Positions 54,082 through 64,000 of a DNA stretch of 64,000 nucleotides are shown here, in pieces. Position numbers and translations under genes: made by a program. How positions within the stretch are numbered: the stretch's first letter is position 1; the number at the start of each line of letters is the position of its first letter. The notes beneath the pieces are model-generated. The model saw only the letters and a program-made list of their open reading frames with translations, was not told where the DNA came from and made no database searches. Source of the stretch: Chryseobacterium daeguense DSM 19388 (lineage in GTDB: Bacteria > Bacteroidota > Bacteroidia > Flavobacteriales > Weeksellaceae); contig NZ_AUMT01000016.1 in assembly GCF_000430825.1 (NCBI RefSeq), forward strand, positions 25,226 to 89,225, given 5' to 3'.

Positions 54082-54855
54082 ATGAAAATTGCATTATTCA
54101 GCGACATTCACGCTAATCTCCCTGCATTGGAAGCATTCTTTGCAGATGTTGAAAAAAGAAATCCCGACAGCATTTATTGCTTGGGAGATTTAGTAGGTTA
54201 CAATATTTGGCCAAACGAAGTGGTCAATGAAATCCGTAAAAGAAGAATACCAACTATTGCAGGCAACTACGATTTTGGCATTGGGAGAATGAGTAATGAA
54301 TGCGGTTGCGCCTACAAAACAGATGCTGAGAAGGACAACGGAAATATCTCCATTTCATTTACCAATTCTTTGATGAAAGATGATGAAAGGGCGTACCTGC
54401 GCACACTTCCAGCACATATAAAAGTAGAATTTCAACTGAACGAAGACAAACTGAACCTGCTTTTGGTACACGGGAGTCCGAGAAAAATAAATGAATATCT
54501 TTTCGAAGACCGTGAAGAAAAAAGTATGCTTCGTATTATGGAACAGGCCGATGCCGACATTATGTGTTTCGGACATACACACAAACCATATCATAGAGTT
54601 TTAAATTCGGGTATTGATGGACAAGATCATTTTCGTCACGCAGTAAATATCGGTTCCGTTGGGAAGCCGAAAGACAATGATATCAGAGGTGGTTACGTGA
54701 TGTTGACAGTTGATGAAAATAGTTCTGTTTTAAACAAAGAAAGCATCAGTGTAGAATTTATCCGCTTCGACTATGACTTTGAAAAGGCGGCAAAGGCAGT
54801 GGAAGACAGCCCTCTTCCAAACGAGTATGCAGAAAATCTAAGACGTGGCTATTAA
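54082..54855 (+). CDS. Metallophosphatase (second copy)
   Basis: Same protein as at 7591-8364. Confidence 0.88.
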   Translation: MKIALFSDIHANLPALEAFFADVEKRNPDSIYCLGDLVGYNIWPNEVVNEIRKRRIPTIAGNYDFGIGRMSNECGCAYKTDAEKDNGNISISFTNSLMKDDERAYLRTLPAHIKVEFQLNEDKLNLLLVHGSPRKINEYLFEDREEKSMLRIMEQADADIMCFGHTHKPYHRVLNSGIDGQDHFRHAVNIGSVGKPKDNDIRGGYVMLTVDENSSVLNKESISVEFIRFDYDFEKAAKAVEDSPLPNEYAENLRRGY

Positions 54856-54873
54856 TCTTTAAAATCTAAAAAA

Positions 54874-55251
54874 ATGGAACTTCCAAAAGATCTACATTAT
54901 TCAAAAGAACATACTTGGGTTAGTATTGAGAACAAAACTGCAACGGTCGGTATTACAGCATTTGCTCAAAAGGAATTGGGAGAAATCGTATATGTTGACT
55001 TGCCGAATGTTAATCATAACTTCAATCAAGACGAAGTATTTGGCTCTGTAGAAGCAATTAAAACCGTCAGCGACCTATTTATGCCTCTTTCAGGAAAAAT
55101 TATTGAAACCAATGAGCAACTTTTAAACGAGCCAACGCTTGTAAATTCTAATCCGTTTGATAATGGCTGGATGGTGAAAATTGAAATTGAAGACGTAAGA
55201 GAAACAGAAAATTTATTAACAGCGGAACAATACGCTCAACTCAATAATTAG
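54874..55251 (+). CDS. gcvH: GcvH-like protein (second copy)
   Basis: Same protein as at 8383-8760, with the lipoylation lysine in EAIKTVS. Confidence 0.92.
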   Translation: MELPKDLHYSKEHTWVSIENKTATVGITAFAQKELGEIVYVDLPNVNHNFNQDEVFGSVEAIKTVSDLFMPLSGKIIETNEQLLNEPTLVNSNPFDNGWMVKIEIEDVRETENLLTAEQYAQLNN

Positions 55252-55254
55252 AAG

Positions 55255-56286
55255 ATGCAACCAAAATTAAAATTCCTCGACCGCTTTCTTACCCTATGGA
55301 TTTTTTTAGCAATGCTTTTGGGCGTTGGGTTAGGATATTTCTTTCCTGATATTTCTACTGTCACAAATTCTTTGTCTGTCGGAACAACTAATATTCCCTT
55401 AGCAATAGGCTTGATTTTGATGATGTATCCACCTTTGGCAAAAGTGGATTATACTCTATTACCAATGGCTTTTAAAGACAAAAAAGTAATGTCGGTATCA
55501 TTGCTACTCAATTGGATTATCAGTCCTATTTTAATGTTTGTATTAGCTATCATTTTTCTACGAGATGAGCCAGACTATATGATTGGTCTAATTTTGATCG
55601 GTTTAGCAAGATGTATTGCAATGGTAATTGTATGGAATGATCTGGCAAAAGGCAATCGGGAGTACGCAGCTCTGCTAATCGCATTAAACAGTATTTTCCA
55701 ATTGGTTTTTTATAGTTTTTATGTTTGGCTTTTCATTAATGTATTACCACAAAAACTAGGCTTAGGAAATTTTAACATTGCGGTACCAATGAAAGATGTT
55801 GCCGAGAGTGTATTCATTTATTTAGGAATTCCATTTATTGCAGGATTTTTGAGCCGCTATTTCTTGATTAAATTAAAAGGAAAAGATTGGTTCAATAGAA
55901 AATTCATTCCGGCTATTTCACCTGTTACTTTGTATGCTTTGCTGTTTACTATAGTATTGATGTTCAGTTTAAAGGGAGACAAAATTTTAGAGCTACCAAT
56001 GGACGTTGTTAAAGTTGCCATCCCATTAGTAATTTACTTTGTTCTTACATTCTTCATCAGTTTTTTCATTAGTAAAGCATTGAAAGTGCCTTATGACAAA
56101 AATGCATCGATTGCATTTACTGCAACAGGAAACAATTTTGAATTAGCCATTGCTGTTGCTATAGCGGTTTTCGGAATCCATTCCTCACAAGCATTTGTTG
56201 GGGTCATCGGTCCTCTTGTGGAAGTACCTGTTTTAATTTTATTGGTAAGGGTTAGTTTGTGGCTGAAGAAAAAGTATTATCCCTGA
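55255..56286 (+). CDS. acr3: ACR3 arsenite exporter (second copy)
   Basis: Same protein as at 8764-9795. Confidence 0.95.
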   Translation: MQPKLKFLDRFLTLWIFLAMLLGVGLGYFFPDISTVTNSLSVGTTNIPLAIGLILMMYPPLAKVDYTLLPMAFKDKKVMSVSLLLNWIISPILMFVLAIIFLRDEPDYMIGLILIGLARCIAMVIVWNDLAKGNREYAALLIALNSIFQLVFYSFYVWLFINVLPQKLGLGNFNIAVPMKDVAESVFIYLGIPFIAGFLSRYFLIKLKGKDWFNRKFIPAISPVTLYALLFTIVLMFSLKGDKILELPMDVVKVAIPLVIYFVLTFFISFFISKALKVPYDKNASIAFTATGNNFELAIAVAIAVFGIHSSQAFVGVIGPLVEVPVLILLVRVSLWLKKKYYP

Positions 56287-56346
56287 AAAACATTATTATA
56301 ATGTCTGTCAATAGTATTTTCTAAAAACTATTTTGTACATTTGTTG

Positions 56347-56404
56347 AAAGGAAATGGTGCTCTTCCTTACCCAACCGCCCTAAAAAAGCTGATGACGCCT
56401 GATT
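56347..56404 (+). ncRNA. Fluoride riboswitch (second copy)
   Basis: Same aptamer as at 9856-9913; the expression-platform hairpin follows at 56398-56430. Confidence 0.93.
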
Positions 56405-56436
56405 AGACAATGTTAACACATTTAATCAGGTAAATT

Positions 56437-57750
56437 ATGTCCAAAAATCAGCATTTTAGATCCAACAGCAAAGCAGCTCAGCTTCACACAAAGATCTTTT
56501 TCCGTAAATACCCTACTCTCCCATACATCGTTAAATGGTTTTTAATCAGTTCCATCATTGGGATCTGTGTAGGGTCTGCCTCGGCAGGTTTTCTGGTATC
56601 ACTGGACTGGGCTACGAATTTCAGGGAGAATCATCTGTGGCTCATTGCTTTTCTGCCAATTGCAGGTCTGTTAATCGGCTTGCTTTACAATTATCTGGGG
56701 AAGGATATTGAGGCTGGAAATAATTTATTGATTGACAGCATCCACAATCCAAAGGAAATTATTCCTTTCAGGATGGCACCCTTTGTTTATTTAGGAACGA
56801 TTGCAACCCACTTTTTTGGAGGTTCCGCAGGTAGAGAGGGAACGGCATTGCAGATGGCGGGAGCAATCGCTGATCAATTCACAAAACCTTTCAGACTAAC
56901 TGAACCTGAGCGCAAAATACTACTGATCTCGGCTATTGCTGCTGGTTTCGGTTCTATATTCGGAACACCTTTGGCGGGTGCCTTGTTCGGTCTCGAAGTA
57001 TTTCTGATAGGAAGAATAAAATATGATGCGATATTTCCTGCGTTTGCTTCAGCAATACTGGCAGACCTGGTCACTAACCTCTGGCAGGTTAAACACACCC
57101 ATTATCATATCGACCTTGTTCCCCAATTGGAAGCTTTGCCAATCATCTATAGTATACTGGCAGGGATCTTATTCGGCCTTTGTGCAGCGACCTTTAGCAA
57201 GGTCATCCATTATGTTACTTCTATTTTCAAATCCAGAATATCTTTTCCGCCGCTCCGCCCTTTTGTGGGAGGGATCATAGTTGCCGTCGCTGTGTTTGCA
57301 ATGGGAACCACGAAATATATCGGATTGGGTATTCCGACCATTGTTCAATCTTTTGAGCAGCAATTACCGCCTTTCGATTTTGCATTGAAGATGGCCTTTA
57401 CCATTATCACCCTCGCAGCAGGATTCAAAGGTGGCGAAGTAACGCCTTTATTCTTTATCGGAGCTACTTTGGGAAGTGCCTTGTCATTATTCATCCCTCT
57501 TCCGACAGGTCTTTTGGCAGGGATGGGATTTGTGGCGGTATTTGCAGGGGCAACCAATACCCCTTTAGCCTGTATGCTGATGGGAATAGAACTCTTCGGG
57601 GCTGAAAGCGGAATCTATATGGCCATTGCCTGCGTGGTATCATATCTTCTTTCCGGTCATAACAGCATTTACGGCAAACAGGTCATCGGGGAAGCAAAAC
57701 ATTCCAGATTTCAAAATCAGTCCGGAAAAAATATAAACGAAACCAAATAA
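56437..57750 (+). CDS. CLC-F fluoride/proton antiporter (second copy)
   Basis: Same protein as at 9946-11259. Confidence 0.93.
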   Translation: MSKNQHFRSNSKAAQLHTKIFFRKYPTLPYIVKWFLISSIIGICVGSASAGFLVSLDWATNFRENHLWLIAFLPIAGLLIGLLYNYLGKDIEAGNNLLIDSIHNPKEIIPFRMAPFVYLGTIATHFFGGSAGREGTALQMAGAIADQFTKPFRLTEPERKILLISAIAAGFGSIFGTPLAGALFGLEVFLIGRIKYDAIFPAFASAILADLVTNLWQVKHTHYHIDLVPQLEALPIIYSILAGILFGLCAATFSKVIHYVTSIFKSRISFPPLRPFVGGIIVAVAVFAMGTTKYIGLGIPTIVQSFEQQLPPFDFALKMAFTIITLAAGFKGGEVTPLFFIGATLGSALSLFIPLPTGLLAGMGFVAVFAGATNTPLACMLMGIELFGAESGIYMAIACVVSYLLSGHNSIYGKQVIGEAKHSRFQNQSGKNINETK

Positions 57751-58113
57751 ATGAACACAATGGAAAATAAACCAACAGTGATCGCAAGGATTTATTTCGA
57801 ATACGGAGCATCTGTAAAAGATCAATCGTTTTGGAAAAGATTATGGAACAATTCCCTTGGTGAATTGTTGTTAAAGAAGGCAAAAGAGAGCAAAATAGAG
57901 CAAGCCAACATCTTTATCGCAAAATCAGGTTACCTGAATTATAAGACTATTACGTACAATATTTCGGAAATTCCTGCTTTGGAGAATCCTGCCTGTCTTG
58001 AACTTATTGATAATAAAAGTAAGATCGACCAATTTTTAAAATTGAATAAAGACCATTTAAAACAAACTAAAATATTACTTATTCAACCTAGTTCTGAAAT
58101 ATTATTCACCTAA
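57751..58113 (+). CDS. DUF190-like protein (second copy)
   Basis: Same protein as at 11260-11622. Confidence 0.65.
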   Translation: MNTMENKPTVIARIYFEYGASVKDQSFWKRLWNNSLGELLLKKAKESKIEQANIFIAKSGYLNYKTITYNISEIPALENPACLELIDNKSKIDQFLKLNKDHLKQTKILLIQPSSEILFT

Positions 58114-58130
58114 ATACATCAAAAAATATT

Positions 58131-59405
58131 ATGAAAATTACAAAAGTACACGCAAGAGAAGTACTCGATTCCAGAGGAAACCCGACAGTTGAAGCAGAGA
58201 TCACCATCAATGGTGAGTTTAAAGGGAGAGCAATCTCTCCTTCAGGAGCCAGCACAGGAGAAAAGGAAGCTGTGGAGTTAAGAGATAACGATAAAACACG
58301 CTATCAGGGCAAAGGCGTTTCAAAAGCAGTCAGTAATGTCAATACTATTATTGCTAATGCACTGGTCGGTAAAGAAATGCTTCTTCAAAACGATGTAGAT
58401 GCCTTGATGATCTCGTTGGATGGGACGCCCAACAAATCTAATCTCGGTGCCAATGGCATTTTAGCCGTTTCCATTGCTTATGCCAAAGCATCAGCTGCCT
58501 TTAACAAGATCCCACTGTACCGACAATTCAGGGATGAATCAACATATACCATGCCTGTACCTTGTATGAATGTGATCAATGGCGGAAGACACGCTGACAA
58601 TAATATCGATTTTCAGGAATTTATGATTGCACCACACAATGCCCCAAACTTTAAGGAGAGTATTCGAATGGGTGAAGAGGTCTTCCACACCTTAAAAGAA
58701 ATTTTAAAGGGAAAAGGATATTACACAGGAGTTGGCGATGAAGGAGGATTTGCACCAAATCTAAAATCCAATGAAGAAGCCGTTGATGTCATTTTAGAAG
58801 CGATTACCAAAGCCGGTTTTACGCCTGGAAAAGATGTGTCGTTATGCTTAGATCCTGCAACAAGTGAGATGTGGAACAATGACAAATATGAATTTTTCAA
58901 AAGCACCAAAGAACAAAAAACAAGTGAACAGATGATTGAACTTTGGGAAAGCTGGACATCACAATATCCGATTGTTTTGTTGGAAGACGGTCTTGGAGAA
59001 AATGACTGGAAAGGCTGGCAGCAATTGACGGAGAGATTAGGAAACAAAGTAGAACTGGTGGGAGATGATATTTTCTGTACGAATCCAAAGATTCTACAGG
59101 AAGGCATTGACCAAAAAATTGGAAACTCTGTTTTGATAAAATTAAATCAAATTGGAACCGTTACAGAAACTCTGGAAACGATTGACCTGGCCTATAAAAA
59201 CAATTACAACTGCTTTATCTCGCACCGAAGCGGAGAAACAGAAGATACAACAATCGCCGACTTGACAGTGGCAGTTGGTGCAGGGCATTTGAAAACAGGA
59301 AGTGGCTGCCGAAGTGAGCGGGTTTCAAAATTCAATCAACTATTGAGAATTGAGGAGGAGCTTGGAAGTGCAGCAAAGTTTGCGGGAATCAAAGCGTTTA
59401 AATAA
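58131..59405 (+). CDS. eno: Enolase (second copy)
   Basis: Same protein as at 11640-12914; the terminator hairpin follows at 59429-59463. Confidence 0.96.
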   Translation: MKITKVHAREVLDSRGNPTVEAEITINGEFKGRAISPSGASTGEKEAVELRDNDKTRYQGKGVSKAVSNVNTIIANALVGKEMLLQNDVDALMISLDGTPNKSNLGANGILAVSIAYAKASAAFNKIPLYRQFRDESTYTMPVPCMNVINGGRHADNNIDFQEFMIAPHNAPNFKESIRMGEEVFHTLKEILKGKGYYTGVGDEGGFAPNLKSNEEAVDVILEAITKAGFTPGKDVSLCLDPATSEMWNNDKYEFFKSTKEQKTSEQMIELWESWTSQYPIVLLEDGLGENDWKGWQQLTERLGNKVELVGDDIFCTNPKILQEGIDQKIGNSVLIKLNQIGTVTETLETIDLAYKNNYNCFISHRSGETEDTTIADLTVAVGAGHLKTGSGCRSERVSKFNQLLRIEEELGSAAKFAGIKAFK

Positions 59406-59428
59406 TACACAAAATATCAAATTTATTG

Positions 59429-59463
59429 AAGGCTAATTTCAATACTAAAAAGTTAGCCTTTTA
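59429..59463 (+). terminator. Terminator after eno (second copy)
   Basis: Same hairpin as at 12938-12972. Confidence 0.7.
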
Positions 59464-59490
59464 ATATCACATATTCTCACACAACACTTT

Positions 59491-59913
59491 ATGAAACAAT
59501 ATCAAATTTTCGCCATCATTTCGATGATATTTGCAGGTTTAACCTCAGTCATAGCAAAAGCAGGACTGAAAAATGTTGCATCAGATACAGGTTTGGCTGT
59601 CCGGACTTCATTTGTGTTTTTTCTAATTTGGCTCAATATATTCGCATTTAATAACGCCAAAGATTTTTCAAATCTTACCAAAAAAGATATTTTATTGCTG
59701 GGATTTTCGGGAATTACGACCACAATTTCGTGGATATTCTATTACAGGGCAATGAAGGTGGGTAATGTTTCAGAAATAGCATTAATAGACAAGGGAAGTA
59801 TAATTATTACGCTGGCTCTTTCCTTTTTCTTCCTAAACGAGCAATTTACCTGGAAAATTGCTGTGGGCGGTTTTATGATCATCGGGGGAATATTAATATT
59901 GACTCTCAAATAA
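59491..59913 (+). CDS. EamA-type transporter (second copy)
   Basis: Same protein as at 13000-13422. Confidence 0.8.
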   Translation: MKQYQIFAIISMIFAGLTSVIAKAGLKNVASDTGLAVRTSFVFFLIWLNIFAFNNAKDFSNLTKKDILLLGFSGITTTISWIFYYRAMKVGNVSEIALIDKGSIIITLALSFFFLNEQFTWKIAVGGFMIIGGILILTLK

Positions 59914-59954
59914 AAATAACAACAACTTAAAATATTCATTATTAAGACATTACT

Positions 59955-60512
59955 ATGCTCGAAAATATAAACCAACTCGACACTCAGCTTTTTCTTTTTA
60001 TAAACCGAAAGCACAATTCATTTTTTGATCCGATCATGTATTGGGCAAGTGATAAACTGTTTTGGATACCATTTTATACTTTTCTTTTGTATATCATTAT
60101 GAGAGAATTTAAAAAGAAAAGTGCTTACGTACTTTTGGCAATTGCTTTTCTGATCACGATCTGTGACCAGACCGCATCTCATCTTATAAAAAATGCGTTC
60201 AAAAGACTAAGACCATCACATGAACCATCTCTCGAAAATTTGATACATTTAAGCAAAGCAGGACCAGGTGGTCAGTATGGTTTTATATCGTCTCACTCTG
60301 CGAACGCATTTGGCTTAGCAACATTCCTAATCTTTTTGCTACCAAGAAAATATAATTGGCTAAAATATGTTTTAGTCTGCTGGGCTGTTTTGGTTGCATA
60401 CAGCCGTATTTACAACGGTGTTCATTATCCTACGGATGTTATTGTGGCAGCATTCTTGGGAATTTTTTATGGAATTATCGTTGCTCTCTTTTTACAAAAA
60501 AAAACATCTTAG
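59955..60512 (+). CDS. PAP2 phosphatase (second copy)
   Basis: Same protein as at 13464-14021. Confidence 0.88.
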   Translation: MLENINQLDTQLFLFINRKHNSFFDPIMYWASDKLFWIPFYTFLLYIIMREFKKKSAYVLLAIAFLITICDQTASHLIKNAFKRLRPSHEPSLENLIHLSKAGPGGQYGFISSHSANAFGLATFLIFLLPRKYNWLKYVLVCWAVLVAYSRIYNGVHYPTDVIVAAFLGIFYGIIVALFLQKKTS

Positions 60513-60587
60513 ATAACTTTCTCATGGAATTCTTGAGATGAACCTTTCGGTAAGATTAATAAATTTAATTATTTAAACTAAAAAAAA

Positions 60588-60712
60588 CAAGTTCCGCAGT
60601 TTTTTCCCCTTTTTGCAAAAAAGGCAAGATCGTCTTTGGATATCAAACTTGAAAAGTTTGTATATACAAAGACACATCTTGCCAAAAAGGCCGCTTATTT
60701 TTCGGAGTTCTG
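60588..60712. repeat. Large inverted repeat (second copy)
   Basis: Same structure as at 14097-14221. The gene-free stretch 60513-61455 otherwise holds only the iteron array. Confidence 0.6.
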
Positions 60713-60872
60713 AAAATCGATTTATATTATTGATAATCAGTAAGTTTTAATCTTCTTTTGTTTTTATTGGGAAATTACAGAAGTGAATTCTTTGAGTATG
60801 AAAGAAAAATAATAATTGCTTGTAAAGTGAAAATTTACCTACCGTATTGTAAATCAAATTGTAATGATTTTG

Positions 60873-61218
60873 ACCTGTACTTATTTTACGCAGGTGACCT
60901 GTATCTAATTTACGCAGGTATGAGATTGCACCTGTATTCGTATTACGCAGGTTCGATGAGTAATATTGTCCTATTTTTTGCAGATGACCTGTATCTGATT
61001 TACCCAGGTATGAATTCCAACTGTATTTATTTTACGCAGGTTTGATGATTGGCATAATCCTTTTTATACAGGTGAGCTGTATCTGATTTATGCAGGTGTG
61101 AATTCCAGCTGTATGTATTTTACGCAGGTTTGATGATTGGCATAATCCTTTTTACTCATGTAACTTGTATCTGATTTATACAGGTATGGGGTTCAACCTG
61201 TATTCGTATTACGCAGGT
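60873..61218. repeat. Iteron-like array (second copy)
   Basis: Same twelve 23-base units as at 14382-14727. Confidence 0.75.
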
Positions 61219-61455
61219 TAGATGATGTATTGAACTTGCTTTAATTAATGAATTTTCAATGATGTATTTTAACAGTTACGGGAATCCTTTTATTTACTAT
61301 CCGAAAAAATTCTGTTTGGCAGAAAATGAAAAAATGATGAGTATAGAACTATTTTGGATAAATATCAAAAAAGAGCACAAGATTCATTATCATTTTTTTT
61401 GGTATATTTGAAACTCTTATCAAAATACTAAACAAAAAAATTTTAATAAAAAAAG

Positions 61456-61911
61456 ATGAGAAGAATATTATTTTTATCTTCAATATCACTGGCTTCATTG
61501 GCGTACAGCCAGACCAACTGTGAATCTCTCAAAAAGGAAAACGAAGCTTTACAATCGACGGTTAAAACTTTGTCTTTAGAAAATTAATCTATAAAAAAAG
61601 TACTTGATATTAATAATCCAATTCTCGATTCGGAAAAAGACAATTCTTCATTCAAAATAACAAAAGTCGTTGGAAATAAAGCCACGAAAAATATTGCTGT
61701 AAGTTTTCTTGTCTAAACAAAAGATGAGAACAAAAAAATGACGATTACCGATATTTCTATTGTAGATATTGAAGGAAATGAATATAAGATAGATTTATAA
61801 ATCCAGCAAACCATATCCGGAACTCTCACTGAACACTCCTGTCAAAATAAATTTCTCATTTAAAGATATTAAAAAAGAACTAATTTCTTCAGCAGTTGAA
61901 ATGAAAAGCTA
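61456..61911 (+). pseudogene. Decayed secreted-protein gene (second copy)
   Basis: Same stops and frameshift as at 14965-15420; in-frame TAA at 61585, 61714 and 61798. Confidence 0.7.
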
Positions 61912-62052
61912 TCAATACATCCTCTCTAAGTTGCATTATAACAATGTATTTAATGATGCTTTTTTAAGATCGCTATATATAGCAAGGTTAGGAATTTTAC
62001 TTATAGATGAGTTGATACCCAAACTTGTAAATGACAAAATCATAGTTATAAA

Positions 62053-62078
62053 AAGTGAGGCTAAATTTAACCTCACTT
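62053..62078. terminator. Bidirectional terminator (second copy)
   Basis: Same hairpin as at 15562-15587. Confidence 0.65.
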
Positions 62079-62082
62079 CCAT

Positions 62083-62292
62083 TTATTTACAACAAGCATT
62101 TCCCTCTTGAATAGGTGGGCACTTCACTGTGCCGTAACTACAAAACACGCAACAATCCCCCTTTTTTGGTTTTAGGATTGTTTTGCAATTCTCACACTGA
62201 TAGAAAAATTGACAAGCATCAGTTGGCATTTCTTCGGATTTCTTATGTCCGCAGGTTGGACAAGTTATTTCGGATATTAAAATGATGTCCAT
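62083..62292 (-). CDS. GDCCVxC protein (second copy)
   Basis: Same protein as at 15592-15801. Confidence 0.85.
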   Translation of the reverse strand: MDIILISEITCPTCGHKKSEEMPTDACQFFYQCENCKTILKPKKGDCCVFCSYGTVKCPPIQEGNACCK

Positions 62293-62894
62293 TATGAAAT
62301 AATTTTGCTTTTTAGTGATTTGTAACCAGTCGAGTTGATAGCTTTTTCGATTTGCTCGATGCTGGTTTGTTTGTTGTCAAACTTTACAATTGCGTTGCCT
62401 TTTTCGTAAGAAACAATAACTTCAACAATGCCTTTTAGTTTGCTAATTTCTGTCTTTACATGATGTTCACATCCTGAACAAGTCATTCCTTTAATAGTAA
62501 ATTCAACTTTCTGAATTTTAGAAGTCGAGGTAACAATTGCCGTGATTTTTGTCTTTGGAACAAAGATGTGAGCATAACTCGGAAATGATAGAAGTAAAAC
62601 TGATATTACGGTAATACTTCCTAAAAATGATTTCGTTTGCATAAAATTTTGTTTTTGATTTGTTTCACAATTACAGTCAATTTGTTTTTGAGGTTTCAGT
62701 TTTTGATACCAAGCAAAGCCAAGAACTAAAACAGTCATACCAATAAAATAAGGTCGAAAAGGTTCAAGCCACGAAAAGGTAGAAGCAATTCCGCTTGAAC
62801 CCGCAACTATAGCCAAAATTGGCGTAATACAGCACAAGGACGAAGCAATTGCTGTCAAAAGTCCTGCACCGATTAATTTTTTTTCTGTTTTCAT
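62292..62894 (-). CDS. merTP: MerTP-type transporter (second copy)
   Basis: Same protein as at 15801-16403. Confidence 0.9.
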   Translation of the reverse strand: MKTEKKLIGAGLLTAIASSLCCITPILAIVAGSSGIASTFSWLEPFRPYFIGMTVLVLGFAWYQKLKPQKQIDCNCETNQKQNFMQTKSFLGSITVISVLLLSFPSYAHIFVPKTKITAIVTSTSKIQKVEFTIKGMTCSGCEHHVKTEISKLKGIVEVIVSYEKGNAIVKFDNKQTSIEQIEKAINSTGYKSLKSKIIS

Positions 62895-63265
62895 ATTGCT
62901 TCCAAAATTTTGTTTTCGTTAAGGATTTTGAAAAAAGGTTTGAGCATTTTTTCATACTCTTTTGCCAACGAATAGAAAATAGTTTGCGCTTGTCTTTCCG
63001 TTTCAATGAGTTTTCTGTCTTTGAGTTTTCGCAAGTGCTGAGAAACTGCCGAAATGGTCATACTGAGAATATCGCTTAGGTCGCAAACACAAAGTTTCTT
63101 TTCTTCATAAAGAAGAAAAAGTATTTTCAGTCTTACATTGTTACCCGCTAACTCAAGTCCGCTGGATAAATAATCAACTGTCCCTTTGATTTCACTAATC
63201 CGGTCTTTGCAACGCATTATCTGCTTAACGTCCGCCTGCTGCCTTATACAAGAAAGATTATCCAT
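62891..63265 (-). CDS. ArsR/SmtB regulator of merTP (second copy)
   Basis: Same protein as at 16400-16774; the promoter lies at 63271-63301. Confidence 0.9.
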   Translation of the reverse strand: MDNLSCIRQQADVKQIMRCKDRISEIKGTVDYLSSGLELAGNNVRLKILFLLYEEKKLCVCDLSDILSMTISAVSQHLRKLKDRKLIETERQAQTIFYSLAKEYEKMLKPFFKILNENKILEAI

Positions 63266-63324
63266 AAGTACAAAGATATGCAAATTGTTTATTTAAGCAA
63301 ATACTAAAATTTAAAAACATATTT

Positions 63325-63738
63325 TTATACATTTTCATAAAAGGATAAAAGATTTCCGTATAAGTCTAATACTGCAAATTCTCTTGTGCCATAATAGGTA
63401 CTTTCTATCTCTGTTTTTTCATTGTGAAGCACCTCTTTTTCTTTTAGCTCCTTATACAGCTCTTCAACTCCTTTTACTTCAATTCTGCAACTGTGTGTTC
63501 CTGCTAAAAAGCTTTCTGCCCCACTACTAATAGGTTTTAGAAATAGAAAAATGCTTTTCCATTTCCAACTATAATTGCAGGAAGCCCACAAATGCAGTTC
63601 TATGTTGCCCCGAACCAAAATTGCAAAAGTGTCTTCCTTGTGCCGACAATCAAAACCAAATTTGTCTTTGTAAAATTGAACTGCTTTGTCAATTTCCCTG
63701 ACAGGAAATGCGGGTGTTGTCTTTATAAGTTCTATCAT
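63325..63738 (-). CDS. VOC protein (second copy)
   Basis: Same protein as at 16834-17247. Confidence 0.85.
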   Translation of the reverse strand: MIELIKTTPAFPVREIDKAVQFYKDKFGFDCRHKEDTFAILVRGNIELHLWASCNYSWKWKSIFLFLKPISSGAESFLAGTHSCRIEVKGVEELYKELKEKEVLHNEKTEIESTYYGTREFAVLDLYGNLLSFYENV

Positions 63739-63844
63739 TGTTTTGTGCAATTTTAAATTGTAATATTGTGCTAAATAGTCGAGACAGCACAAACGGGTTG
63801 AAAAAACGTTTTCGGTTTCCTGGCTTAGCTGTTTATCCTTTGTT

Positions 63845-64000
63845 TTAATAATTTAAAGATAATCCTATACCCCAGCCCATATCACTGTCATAATGTGTAC
63901 GAATGCCCACATTTTTATTGATAATATATTTTAGCTCTGTCATATATTCCATATCGGTGTTGACCATAAAACCTGCCCTCAATCTTTTTGTAATGGGAAT
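63845..64000 (-). CDS. copA: CopA-CopB fusion, C-terminal end only (cut by window)
   Basis: The last ~52 residues of the protein at 17354-19891, in the CopB-like domain; the rest lies beyond the window. Confidence 0.9.
   Translation of the reverse strand: MPITKRLRAGFMVNTDMEYMTELKYIINKNVGIRTHYDSDMGWGIGLSLNY

Larger units (their letters stand above)
46492..64000. repeat. Second copy of the 46,491-base repeat unit (partial)
   Basis: This is the direct repeat of 1-17509. Genes in it are listed separately with short notes; the full descriptions are under the first copy. It breaks off inside the multicopper oxidase gene because the window ends there. Confidence 0.97.

Noticed and set aside
1..64000. 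Amplification flanked by insertion sequences as the cause of the duplication
   Set aside because: No transposase gene, terminal inverted repeats or unique flanks are visible; the repeat simply continues to the window edges.

Overview
The window is A+T-rich DNA from a flavobacterium (phylum Bacteroidota; Chryseobacterium/Elizabethkingia-like by gene content). The Bacteroidetes-type conjugation genes (TraE-F-G-J-K-L-M-N), the 'GINT..P.ATL.V' surface proteins and TAnnTTTG-type -7 promoter boxes all point there. I see no rRNA, tRNA, CRISPR array, insertion sequence, integrase or recognisable replication initiator.

The window is not 64 kb of unique sequence. It has a period of 46,491 bases: everything from 1 to 17509 recurs in the same order and orientation at 46492-64000. 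All translated products match between the copies, as do the stretches I compared by eye. The seam is seamless at gene level: a 197-codon gene (46316-46909) reads intact across it, and the mob-parA genes of one copy run straight into the tra genes of the next. The simplest reading is a 46.5 kb circular conjugative plasmid, or the circular form of a conjugative element, read or assembled past its own end. A true head-to-tail array is the alternative.

Layout of one unit. (1) 1-5422, minus strand: two paralogous secreted surface proteins, a lipoprotein, a mobilisation accessory protein, a relaxase, a ParA ATPase and an acidic membrane protein. (2) 5619-9795, plus strand: arsenic module with ArsR, a DUF6428 protein, a flavoprotein monooxygenase, a metallophosphatase, a glycine-cleavage H-like protein and the ACR3 arsenite exporter. 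(3) 9856-12972, plus strand: fluoride module with a fluoride riboswitch, a CLC-F type antiporter, a DUF190-like protein and enolase (the classical fluoride target), closed by a terminator. (4) 13000-14021: EamA-type and PAP2-type membrane proteins. (5) 14022-15591: a mostly non-coding block with a large inverted repeat, a 12-unit array of 23-base repeats (candidate origin), a decayed gene and a terminator. (6) 15592-17247, minus: MerTP-like transporter, its ArsR-family regulator, a GDCCVxC protein and a VOC protein. (7) 17354-23044, minus: copper module (multicopper oxidase/CopB fusion, haem-binding protein, two DUF3347 proteins, DUF305 protein, Cys-rich protein). (8) 23269-46183, minus: Toprim-methylase-SNF2 giant protein, DUF3945/DUF4099-type proteins, M23 peptidase, coupling protein and the type IV secretion genes.

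The element is therefore a self-transmissible carrier of arsenic, fluoride and copper (plus mercury-like) tolerance genes. The most unusual points are a DnaJ-type J domain inserted inside the VirB4-like ATPase TraG, the complete riboswitch-controlled fluoride cassette on a mobile element, an H-protein inside the arsenic operon, the higher-order repeat array without a visible Rep gene, and three tandem paralogues inside the transfer operon.
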